Origin: Candidatus Accumulibacter appositus | Lineage (GTDB): Bacteria; Pseudomonadota; Gammaproteobacteria; Burkholderiales; Rhodocyclaceae | Direction: 5' to 3' | Assembly (NCBI GenBank): GCA_000585055.1 | Contig: JEMX01000014.1 | Span: 1 to 37,125 of the forward strand | Length of the DNA stretch: 37,125 bases | Shown here: positions 1-6,735 of the stretch, in pieces | Position numbering within the stretch: position 1 is the first letter of the stretch | How the letters are laid out: every line of letters begins with the position of its first letter | The notes under the pieces: generated by a model | Seen by the model: the letters and a program-made list of their open reading frames with translations, nothing else | The model's database searches: none | Told to the model about the DNA's origin: nothing | Program-made: the position numbers and the translations under genes

Positions 1-372
1 ATTGCGCATATTCAATGGCTTACGGGATTTACTGTCGAACTCAAGAGTGCAATTCGGCATGGTCAGGTTCCAGCAGACCTTGGGGGTCAGGCATTTCCCC
101 GTGCCTTGGGAAAAAGCAAAAACCCGACCCCGCGCATTTGCGTCGCGTGACCCCGGCTATTCGTTCGTCGCGTCGCTGACCTTCTTTGCGCCTAACGGTC
201 ATGACACGTGGAGACACCCCAAATCATGAAAGTCATGACGGTCCCCCTCTTCCCCTGGTCCTTCTCCCGCAAGGGGAGAAGGGAGGTTCGCGAGTCGCGT
301 ACGCGACTTTCACGGGAAAGTCCAGCCGACGATCAGGCAGCCACAACAGCTGCCCGATCGCCAACACGCGCC
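1..372. other. Non-coding left edge with repeat element
   Basis: No convincing gene is visible in this stretch. Short open frames exist, but they have no recognisable domain and no clear ribosome binding site. The palindrome GTCATGAC occurs twice, at 198-205 and 232-239, 34 bp apart. The double-hairpin repeat listed separately occupies 243-315, just downstream of the stop codon of the large minus-strand gene, so it may help end that transcript. Confidence 0.5.
243..315. repeat. Double-hairpin REP-like repeat, copy 1
   Basis: This element is nearly the same as a second copy at 9614-9690; I judge identity at close to nine in ten by eye. It contains two palindromes in tandem. The first is a hairpin around 260-282 (CCTTCTCC pairing with GGAGAAGG across a short loop). 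The second is a perfect 16-bp palindrome at 293-308 (AGTCGC, GTAC, GCGACT). Both copies end in CTTTCACGG. The layout, short and intergenic with paired hairpins, fits repetitive extragenic palindromes. It could equally serve as a transcript end for the minus-strand gene that stops at 373. Confidence 0.7.
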
Positions 373-3300
373 TTATAAGGGTTGCCGGCCGATCGTCCCC
401 ACCAGCCCGGCGCGATAGGCCGCCGAGCCGACAAGCACCCGTTCGCCCTGTATCTGCGCACGCCGCGCCGCAAGTCCCAGGCGCGAAGCCACCTCGACAT
501 TCTCGCTGCGGTCCAGGAACTCGTAGAGCGACGCGACAGCCTGCGTCAAGCGCTTCTCGTCACTGGCTTGCTTGGCATCGAGGCGTGCGGCATACCAGTC
601 ACTGGCCAGCACGCTTTCGCGGGAAAACAGCGAACGCACTTCCGGCGACTCCAGGCCGTGGCCATCGGCGGTCTTTCCGTGCGCCATGATTTCCAGCACC
701 GCCTTCAAGGGCGGGCAGGCCAGGGAAATCGTGCCATCCGTAAAGTAGCTTTCGGCAACCCGCTGGTGGGTGGCGACGATATTCGCCACGCCGTCGGCAA
801 AGATGTCCATGTCCTGCAGCTCGGGGCGCAGCATTTCATCGGTGAACACGGCATGGGGATGCAGAAATATCCGACCAAAGTAGGTGCTCGCCAGACGCGC
901 GGTCATCCGGTAGCCGAGCCGGCTGGCCAGAACAGGCTGACCACGGTGCTCGAAATCGACCACCCGTTCCAGGGCACCCCGGGCAATCAGATTCTTCGCG
1001 TCGCGTTCACTGGGGCTCATGCGGGCAAAGACCTCCGGTACCAGAAGACTGACGTCGTGATCGACGCGCATGTTTGGCCCGACGTAACCGGCAGAGGAAA
1101 CCCAGCCGTCGTACCCGGTAAGTGCGAACGAGACGAAAGCGGCATTCAGATCGATGATCGCCGGCAAGGCATTGAACGGCCCCTTGGTCAAGGCCCCCTC
1201 CGAACCCGCCCCTGTCGTTGAAGGCGACTTGCCGGTCATGGAACTGATGACCTCGATAAACAGCTCGGGCAATTCCATGTAGTGCAGGGGATTGTAGGGA
1301 CATAGCGCCCGGATACCGTCCTCCGGAGGATTGTTGCGACGACCGACGGCAACCACATGCACCGGGGTAATCAGCGGCTCGGCAGTTGACTGCCGGCGCA
1401 ACAAACGCATCGCCAGCTTGGCAATTTCCGTGTCATCCGGGCAGGCGAGGTCCGGGCGCAGCTGCAGATAGCGCGGATTCTTCGTCGGTTTCCCATCGAC
1501 GATACGCGGATGTGCCGAGGAGACGAAATAGGCGGGGGATGATCCCTCGGGCGCTTGGGCAGCGGCCTGAATCAGGTTCTGCATCGGCAGGGAAAACTCA
1601 TTGAAACCAATCGCGTCATCGACCAGTTCACGCGCATCCGCACCGTCAAGCGGCTGGAAGTTGGAGATGAAGGTCCCGGGTGTCGCGATATCCGCCTCGG
1701 CCTGGCCATCGTAGCCGCGATGAATGGCGTCGTCCGGCCTTTGAAACAGGCGGCGCTCGCAGTTTTGCAGGTACTTCCGGGACCAGGTCCCCGACTCTCC
1801 GACAATGGCTGCGGCGGGGGCGACCACACTGGCCGTGATATCGTCCTCGGTCTGCACCTTGCCGGCCGGGTGAAAGTCATGACGCAAGCCGAAGACACGC
1901 CAGGCGCCGTCCTTCTCGAAACCGACGCGCAGGGTATTTACGACCAGCGTTCTTCCGTCCAGCTTCAGTGAATTTCCCGGACGACCGTTGATCAGATCCA
2001 CCGAGTAATGACTCCGCCAGCTGTCGCCCCATTCCGGGCGGTGAAAGCGCTTGACGACGAAGACCAGCTCCTTGATGTGTTGCGGAATAGCGCTCAACCA
2101 GGTGTTGTAGGCCTCGTTGTAATCCCGTCTCGACGGTGTCAGCAGCTTGATGACGCTACCCAGCGAACGGTCGGTGCTCAGTATGAGTCGCTTATCAAGG
2201 CCGTTCTTTTCCTGATCGCTGTAGCGCCCGGAGAAATCGCGCGCCAGAATGGCGGCAACCGCCTCCATGTCCTTTTCAAGGTCACCGACGTAAACGTGGC
2301 CGACAAGTATGGCGTCCGAAATCGCCTTGGAGATCTCGGACTTCCCGCCCCCGGAAACAGTCGCCGGCTTGTGGCAGGCGGTGACTTCCGCCGAGGTTCC
2401 GACGAGATTCCACTGGCGATGATCGGCACGCGATGACTCCATATGTACCCGGTAGCCGTTGGGGCCCATATAGGTCTTGCCGGCCTGCAACTTGATCGAT
2501 GAGGTCTCGCCATCCGCGCTTGGCCACGAGACGGTGCGAGAGCGCAAGCTGAAGGTGGATTTCGCGGGCACCAGGACGACATTACGCTGAACGCGATCAA
2601 TGGCGTGCCCGGCCAACTGCACGGCAAAGCGTTCGGGATCGCGTGCCAGCACCTCTTGCAGCGAGTATTCATCACCCGCCGTCAGATCGGTATACTCCTG
2701 ACCCTCGTTATAGCTCGGAAACACCAGCGCGCCGCCGGAATGCTCTTCTTCGGCGGAACCAAACAGGTTCGCCGAATAACTGATCTGCGTCTTCACCTCT
2801 TTCTTGCAGTAACCGAAATAATTGTCGGCAATGAGGGTCACCACCACGCCACGCTCGTCGCGGGCGCACAACTTGAATGCGCTACCCCCGTTGTACAACT
2901 CGCTTTCATCCTTGTAGCACATGCCATCGCGCCGCTGCAGCGGCGTGGCCGCATCCCAGTGCGGGAGACCGAGCAGGTGTTTGGGCACATGCGTCAGATG
3001 CGGCGCGAGAATCACGCAACCGGTGTGGCCGGTCCAGCCATCCGGGTCGAGGGAGGAATCGTTTTCCGGCAGATAGGGGTCGCCGGCATTGCCAAAAATA
3101 CTTTCGACGAAATCAAGATTGGCGACCAGGGCCCCGGGCACGAAAAAGCGGGTTTCCATCCGCTTCTCGGTCGTAAAACCGGGCACCGCAGGCACCACCA
3201 GGGGACGCAAGAGCAAGGAAACGAAGCACATGGCCGGCGCCTTCTCGCCCGCCGTAAACGGTAACTGCATCGATTCGGGCGGAGGATTCAGGGCCAGGGC

Positions 3301-3804
3301 AAGCAGCTTTGAAAAAGCCAGCTTGGGCACCGCCCGCTTGTCGTCAGGGATTGGCAGGCCACCCTCGGCGATGTGGAAAACGCCCGCAGTGGTGCGCCGA
3401 TCACTGGCGGGATTGTGGAGAACCCCATTGCGTAGGCGATAGCTGCTGAGCAGCGGCGACTTGTAGATATCGCCATTGGCTGGCAGAGAAATGCCGCGCG
3501 CCAGCCCGGGCTGGTCGAGCACCAGGGTTTTCCCCGGCAAGCGAGGTGCGCGACCGACATCGGCGAGATACTCCTTCAGAAAATTCTGAATCCGCGTATC
3601 GACAGGGGAGAGTTTATCGGAAAGCCGACGGCTCATTTCCCGCTGCCGCGCCAGGATCGGTGACATGAGAGCGGTGATCGACGCGCCATCATCGCCGGCA
3701 GCGAGGGGCAGTTCGAGTAGGGCAAGGCGAAGATTGATCGCTGCGTTCAGCTCCGCCGTATTGACAGCCAACGGAGCGACAGCGGGGTTTGGGGTGGCAT
3801 CCAT
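373..3804 (-). CDS. Large protein, probable PPi-dependent phosphoenolpyruvate carboxykinase
   Basis: This gene encodes 1143 aa from the ATG at 3804, which has a purine-rich AAAGAAA upstream; a longer frame from 3912 has no good ribosome site. The protein has no signal peptide and no clear membrane segment, so it is cytosolic. The most family-like region is residues 295-365, with MCYKDESELYNGG, then DNYFGYCKKEVKTQ from residue 328, and then a SAEEEHSGG stretch. I associate this conserved core and the roughly 1.1-kaa length with the PPi-type PEP carboxykinases known from Propionibacterium and Entamoeba. That enzyme interconverts oxaloacetate plus pyrophosphate with PEP, CO2 and phosphate, and is unrelated in overall sequence to the ATP and GTP types. 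The assignment is from memory of the family and was not searched. The gene stands alone, with an IS remnant upstream and a repeat downstream. Alternative: a conserved hypothetical protein of unknown role. Confidence 0.55.
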   Translation of the reverse strand: MDATPNPAVAPLAVNTAELNAAINLRLALLELPLAAGDDGASITALMSPILARQREMSRRLSDKLSPVDTRIQNFLKEYLADVGRAPRLPGKTLVLDQPGLARGISLPANGDIYKSPLLSSYRLRNGVLHNPASDRRTTAGVFHIAEGGLPIPDDKRAVPKLAFSKLLALALNPPPESMQLPFTAGEKAPAMCFVSLLLRPLVVPAVPGFTTEKRMETRFFVPGALVANLDFVESIFGNAGDPYLPENDSSLDPDGWTGHTGCVILAPHLTHVPKHLLGLPHWDAATPLQRRDGMCYKDESELYNGGSAFKLCARDERGVVVTLIADNYFGYCKKEVKTQISYSANLFGSAEEEHSGGALVFPSYNEGQEYTDLTAGDEYSLQEVLARDPERFAVQLAGHAIDRVQRNVVLVPAKSTFSLRSRTVSWPSADGETSSIKLQAGKTYMGPNGYRVHMESSRADHRQWNLVGTSAEVTACHKPATVSGGGKSEISKAISDAILVGHVYVGDLEKDMEAVAAILARDFSGRYSDQEKNGLDKRLILSTDRSLGSVIKLLTPSRRDYNEAYNTWLSAIPQHIKELVFVVKRFHRPEWGDSWRSHYSVDLINGRPGNSLKLDGRTLVVNTLRVGFEKDGAWRVFGLRHDFHPAGKVQTEDDITASVVAPAAAIVGESGTWSRKYLQNCERRLFQRPDDAIHRGYDGQAEADIATPGTFISNFQPLDGADARELVDDAIGFNEFSLPMQNLIQAAAQAPEGSSPAYFVSSAHPRIVDGKPTKNPRYLQLRPDLACPDDTEIAKLAMRLLRRQSTAEPLITPVHVVAVGRRNNPPEDGIRALCPYNPLHYMELPELFIEVISSMTGKSPSTTGAGSEGALTKGPFNALPAIIDLNAAFVSFALTGYDGWVSSAGYVGPNMRVDHDVSLLVPEVFARMSPSERDAKNLIARGALERVVDFEHRGQPVLASRLGYRMTARLASTYFGRIFLHPHAVFTDEMLRPELQDMDIFADGVANIVATHQRVAESYFTDGTISLACPPLKAVLEIMAHGKTADGHGLESPEVRSLFSRESVLASDWYAARLDAKQASDEKRLTQAVASLYEFLDRSENVEVASRLGLAARRAQIQGERVLVGSAAYRAGLVGTIGRQPL

Positions 3805-3970
3805 AGGGGTTTCTTTCAAAGGTTGGGCACACAGTGTGAAGCGGTCGGCGCCGAAGTGCTGCGCCCGACAGGTTGTTGGTAAAGAGGGCCGCGGCGAGCG
3901 CGACATGGCCAAAACAGGCCTGGTCCGCGGGACTCTTCAAGGGGAGTACGGTTTGCGCGATCTTGTTCGT

Positions 3971-3997
3971 GTGCCGGTCGGTCATCGACCGGGGCAC
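3971..3997. other. Strong imperfect hairpin between the carboxykinase-like gene and the IS remnant
   Basis: GTGCCGGTCG at 3971-3980 can pair with CGACCGGGGCAC at 3986-3997 with a two-base bulge. No T-run follows on either strand. The hairpin lies upstream of the minus-strand gene starting at 3804 and could be in its leader, or it could be debris of the degraded insertion sequence. I see nothing else recognisable between 3805 and 4058. Confidence 0.3.
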
Positions 3998-4058
3998 CGG
4001 ATCGGTCCGCAAGCTCAGTAGAACATGAACTCAAGCAGCCGGCAAGCGAGCCGGCCGC

Positions 4059-4400
4059 GCCTGCGTGACGGCTGCAATTGCCGACCATGACGCCGACGAT
4101 GCCACCATTCCCCGGCGCGAAGGCGCGATTCCTTGCCGCGACGACCATCCCCACGATGCCATCGTCAGAGACATCGCCGGCAAAGGCAGCGCTGGCTGGA
4201 AGAACGATAGCGGCTACCCGCGGCGCAGCCTTGCCGAAAACATGATGCCCCGGCTGAAGCCACTCGACGACAGCCCGACCTCCCGAAGCTTCGAGCGCCA
4301 AGTGAGCGAAGGCCACGTCCGTGCCGTCATCATCAACGCCTTCACCTATCCGGGCATGGCGCAATCCGTCCGGGTAGGGAAGATTTCGCCTGCGGCATGA
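4059..4400 (+). pseudogene. IS5-family (DDE) transposase, C-terminal remnant
   Basis: The plus-strand frame ending at 4400 reads like the last third of an IS5-group transposase. There is a degraded VIPPR-like stretch (ATIPRREGAIP), then the conserved block GWKNDSGYPRRSLAE around the catalytic glutamate, then SRSFERQVSE and a typical end with INAFTYPGM and SVRVG. Intact relatives carry W-K-x-SGYHRRSLAE-x-x-M-x-R-x-K at this place; here the histidine has become proline. The N-terminal two thirds with the first two catalytic aspartates are missing, and no terminal inverted repeats could be recognised, so the element is dead. The left boundary is approximate. Its position between the large minus-strand gene and vapBC supports an accessory history for the whole 1-6.2 kb stretch. 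Confidence 0.8.
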
Positions 4401-4463
4401 AGGAAAACGTCGATCGGTGCAGTTCGCGCCCAAAACGGCGGGAGCAGCCATATCTCGAACTGG

Positions 4464-4877
4464 TCAGTGGTTCGGTGATTCGATCCAGTTCTCAATAGTC
4501 AGACATGGGTATCTGGAAAAGTCTTTTTCGTTGTTGGTCACTACGGTCAAGTGAAGCGATACGGCATGGGCAGCAATTAGTTTATCGAGGGCATCTTTCT
4601 TGGTGCCGTCGCGCGTTGCCATGCGAATCGGACCATAGGCCACACCGGCAGCAGCATCAAACGGAATTACCAGGATATCCTCCACCAAGCTAGCGAGGTT
4701 GGTACGCTCTTCTTCTGGATTTTGCGAGGCGGCAACGCCATATTCCAGTTCTGCATACGTGATTGATGACATCACTACGTCGCCGACATAGCACTGAGAA
4801 AAGCGCCGGGCAACTTCTTCTGGCTGATTCTTCATCAAGTAAATGCACATATTGGTATCAAGCATGTAGCGAGGCAT
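4464..4877 (-). CDS. vapC: VapC-type PIN-domain ribonuclease toxin
   Basis: This is a 137-aa PIN-domain protein. The acidic metal-binding residues expected for VapC are in place: D7 in MLDTN, E43 in TYAELEYG, D98 in DALDKLIAAHA and D119 in NNEKDF. VapC toxins are Mg2+-dependent endoribonucleases that cut tRNA or rRNA when not bound by VapB. The start codon overlaps the stop of vapB by one base (TAATG), the usual translational coupling for such pairs. Base composition is visibly more AT-rich than in neighbouring genes, which suggests transfer. All catalytic residues and the full length are kept, so the toxin is probably functional. The RNA target cannot be told from sequence. Confidence 0.95.
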   Translation of the reverse strand: MPRYMLDTNMCIYLMKNQPEEVARRFSQCYVGDVVMSSITYAELEYGVAASQNPEEERTNLASLVEDILVIPFDAAAGVAYGPIRMATRDGTKKDALDKLIAAHAVSLHLTVVTNNEKDFSRYPCLTIENWIESPNH

Positions 4878-5113
4878 TACAGCGAGTCCCTTTCGGCTTG
4901 CTCCTGATCCCCGCGACCTTCCGCCATGAAGTCCGTCGAGAATTTTGCGAACTTCGTCAGCACGCCAGACAACGAGCGCCGAGCGGGGCGAATGCGGATT
5001 TCATCCCCTTCCCGTTCGATCTCCAGGTCCATATCCATGCGCTCATAGGCAATATCAGCCGGGATGCGAACAGCCTGCGAGTTGCCATTCTTGAAAGACT
5101 TGGTAGTGCGCAT
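4877..5113 (-). CDS. vapB: VapB-type antitoxin, AbrB/SpoVT-like DNA-binding
   Basis: The antitoxin has 78 aa from the ATG at 5113, chosen because GAGGT lies just upstream and because the protein then begins with the standard VapB opening MRTTKSFKNGNSQAVRIP. This N-terminal part is a swapped-hairpin AbrB-type DNA-binding fold. The C-terminal half, rich in charged residues (residues 45-78), would wrap around and inhibit VapC. The gene lies directly in front of vapC with a one-base overlap. It is expected to bind the near-palindrome over its own promoter at 5132-5148 and repress the operon together with VapC. A longer reading frame extends upstream to 5287, but it lacks a ribosome site and runs through the promoter. 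Confidence 0.93.
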   Translation of the reverse strand: MRTTKSFKNGNSQAVRIPADIAYERMDMDLEIEREGDEIRIRPARRSLSGVLTKFAKFSTDFMAEGRGDQEQAERDSL

Positions 5114-5131
5114 TGCCAACCTCGTTATGGA

Positions 5132-5174
5132 TGTACGACGTCTGTACACTAGCCAGGTTTTTGTTAAATGTAAA
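5132..5174 (-). promoter_or_regulatory. vapBC promoter with overlapping palindromic operator
   Basis: On the minus strand a -35 box TTTACA (5169-5174) is followed after 17 bp by a -10-like box TAGTGT (5146-5151). A 17-bp near-palindrome with arms TGTAC and GTACA around GACGTC occupies 5132-5148. It overlaps the -10 box and the likely start point. This is the expected place for a VapB/VapBC operator, so autorepression is inferred. Confidence 0.6.
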
Positions 5175-5340
5175 TGCGCGGATGTGCGTTTCCTGGCTCT
5201 ATGTCGTTTCGCGTGGAACGAGCGCCAGCAGCTCTCGGCTACCCCGCGTGCGCGTTTTGGCAGTGAGCGCGAACCGCGAAAGCGCACGCCAATGGCGAAC
5301 CGCTCCGGTCGTGCGACGATGACGACGATTCCCCGTCATC

Positions 5341-5846
5341 GAGACCGGCAAACTCCCTGACAAGACCTCGAATCGTTCGCTGATCGCCGCCAAGCCTGGC
5401 CGGATCGCGCTCGGCAAGCCACAGCAGATGCTCACCGAGCCTGCTCTGGCGGCCTCGGTCTCCTCGGCCTGGTGGAGCGTGGCGAACAGATTCCACGCGG
5501 AGATCGACGTATCCGGGTGCTCCTCGCCCAGCACCCGCCAACGCAACGCCAGCGCCTGTTCCTCGAGATAGCTGGCGGCCTGTTCGAGTGCCAGCGGCAA
5601 GCCGTCCAGGTCAGCGCTGAGCGCCCGCAAGTCATCGCGGCGCCGACCGGCCAGACTCTCTTCAAGAAAATCCGCGCCGGCCAGCCGTTCAGCCAACACT
5701 TCCGGGAAGCGCTCACCGCTGTCGATGCTGCCCTGATCGTAGAACAGCGATTCGGCATCGAACCAATGCGCCAGTCGGTCGCGTAGCCAGCGGACGTGGC
5801 CCGCGGCCTCGCTTCGTCGGTAGCTGATGAAGATTTGAGCGGGCAT
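5341..5846 (-). pseudogene. Decayed TIR - NB-ARC - TPR (NLR-like) protein
   Basis: From the ATG at 5846 the frame begins with a clear TIR-domain start (MPAQIFISYRRSEAAGHVRW, then FYDQGSIDSGERF) and runs about 60 residues, roughly half a TIR domain. It then jumps in frame to a fragment typical of the C-terminal part of an NB-ARC ATPase (GLPLALEQAASYLEEQ). A TPR unit of the kind LGEEHPDT...NLFATL follows. Near 5445 the frame is broken: the usual tail of such proteins (GEHLLWLAERDPARL) continues in another frame down to about 5341. The P-loop, most of the NB-ARC domain, the TIR catalytic half and most TPR repeats are gone. An intact ancestor would resemble bacterial TIR-STAND proteins, some of which act in phage defence or NAD+ signalling. 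This copy cannot be active. It lies just upstream of vapBC. Confidence 0.8.
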
Positions 5847-6203
5847 GTTCTTCTTCTCGGCTCGGCAGCCCAAGTCCAGGCCGCCCGAGGAGATATCTTC
5901 TTTTCATATGCTGAACGACGCAAGCACAAAATGCTGCTGGCGCTCGCCATGGCGCCTTGAGCATCGTTGAGTGAGCGCACTTGACCGCAAACTGCCGCCA
6001 GACCAAGCTCGCTCGCAGCTTAGGCTTGCCGACGGTGCGCCAGCAGAGGTGTGCGGACAGAAGTGCGAACAGCGTAGATGCCGCTGGGGCGGCGATAGAG
6101 ACCCGAGTTCCCGTGCATGTGGGAACTACCTTAGTGTAGTTTTGCCGGGCAGCTCGCGGACCTCGGGGCCAATGCCAATGAAATCAGCACGATAGACGGG
6201 AGA
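5847..6203. other. Gene-free stretch between the TIR relic and tRNA-Gly
   Basis: I see no convincing coding region here. Short open frames on both strands show no domain. This is where an integrase gene would be expected if an island had inserted at the neighbouring tRNA, but none is present. I also found no second copy of the tRNA 3' end between 1 and 6203. Confidence 0.5.
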
Positions 6204-6277
6204 TGGAGCGGGCGAAGGGAATCGAACCCTCGGCTCTAGCTTGGGAAGCTAGGGTATTACCATTATACGACGCCCGC
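6204..6277 (-). tRNA. tRNA-Gly, anticodon CCC
   Basis: Read on the minus strand, the 7-bp acceptor stem is GCGGGCG with CGCCCGC. The anticodon stem CTAGC/GCTAG closes the loop TTCCCAA, giving anticodon CCC for glycine GGG codons. The T-loop GGGTTCGATTCCC is standard. The 3' end includes discriminator T and an encoded CCA at 6204-6206. The gene points towards the accessory block at 1-6203, so its 3' end is the side on which integrating elements usually recombine. Confidence 0.97.
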
Positions 6278-6287
6278 GAAGCGCGCT

Positions 6288-6317
6288 ATTCTACGCCGCT
6301 TGTGCCGTGCTCGACAA
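6288..6317 (-). promoter_or_regulatory. Promoter of tRNA-Gly
   Basis: The minus strand carries TTGTCG (6312-6317) and TAGAAT (6288-6293) with an 18-bp spacer. The -10 box ends ten bases before the mature tRNA 5' end, a good distance for a tRNA promoter. Its -35 box lies beside the divergent promoter at 6327-6356. Confidence 0.65.
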
Positions 6318-6326
6318 TGCCGAAAG

Positions 6327-6356
6327 CTGACAGCCGGCGGCCAGCGTGTCTATAAT
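6327..6356 (+). promoter_or_regulatory. Sigma70 promoter for a probable leaderless mRNA
   Basis: The -35 box CTGACA (6327-6332), an 18-bp spacer and a consensus TATAAT (6351-6356) are followed by six bases and then the ATG at 6363. A normal start point, seven bases after the -10 box, would be the A of that ATG. No Shine-Dalgarno sequence fits in between. Confidence 0.7.
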
Positions 6357-6362
6357 GCGCCG

Positions 6363-6719
6363 ATGGATATCCCTGCGGCCCTCCTGTACACCATCCTCAC
6401 AAGCATTGCCGAGGCGGCACTCGAACCCGCGCCGGACCCGCAGATGATCAACGAGCCGACGGCAATGGCGCGCCTGCTGCCCGCGAAAGCGAAGATGGGC
6501 GTCATGCTGCCGCCCACGGGCAACGGCTACGTCACGATCAATGACCAGCAGTGGCGGCTCGCACCGACCGCGCAGTTCCGCAACCGGCAAAACCTGATCG
6601 TGATGCCGATGCAGATCCAGAACGCGGAGGAAGTCGTCTATCTCCCCAACGCTTCGGGCGCGATCCATCGCGTCTGGATGCTGACGTCGAGCGAAGCCTC
6701 GGCCCCTCGCCCACGCTAG
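6363..6719 (+). CDS. Small conserved-looking protein of unknown function
   Basis: The gene encodes 118 aa and I do not recognise the family. The start ATG at 6363 is chosen because a strong promoter places the transcript start on it and upstream codons would lie inside the promoter. The protein is soluble, without signal peptide, membrane segment or cysteines. It has a proline-rich first half (EPAPDPQ, MLPPTGNG) and a compact second half with QFRNRQNLIVMPMQI and IHRVWML, which suggests a small beta-rich fold. It ends 16 bp before miaB and may be the first gene of that operon. Its codon use resembles that of neighbouring genes, so it looks native and real. Confidence 0.75.
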   Translation: MDIPAALLYTILTSIAEAALEPAPDPQMINEPTAMARLLPAKAKMGVMLPPTGNGYVTINDQQWRLAPTAQFRNRQNLIVMPMQIQNAEEVVYLPNASGAIHRVWMLTSSEASAPRPR

Positions 6720-6735
6720 ATTACACAAGTAAAAC

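Noticed and set aside
2..229. 75-codon frame at the left edge
   Set aside because: The translation has no family resemblance and irregular composition; I see no ribosome site.
3816..4451. 211-codon minus-strand open frame over the IS remnant
   Set aside because: The plus strand shows recognisable transposase sequence; the minus frame has no domain or ribosome site.
1..6203. Second copy of the tRNA-Gly 3' end as an att site
   Set aside because: Reading both strands by eye I found no direct repeat of the tRNA 3' end here; it may lie outside the window.
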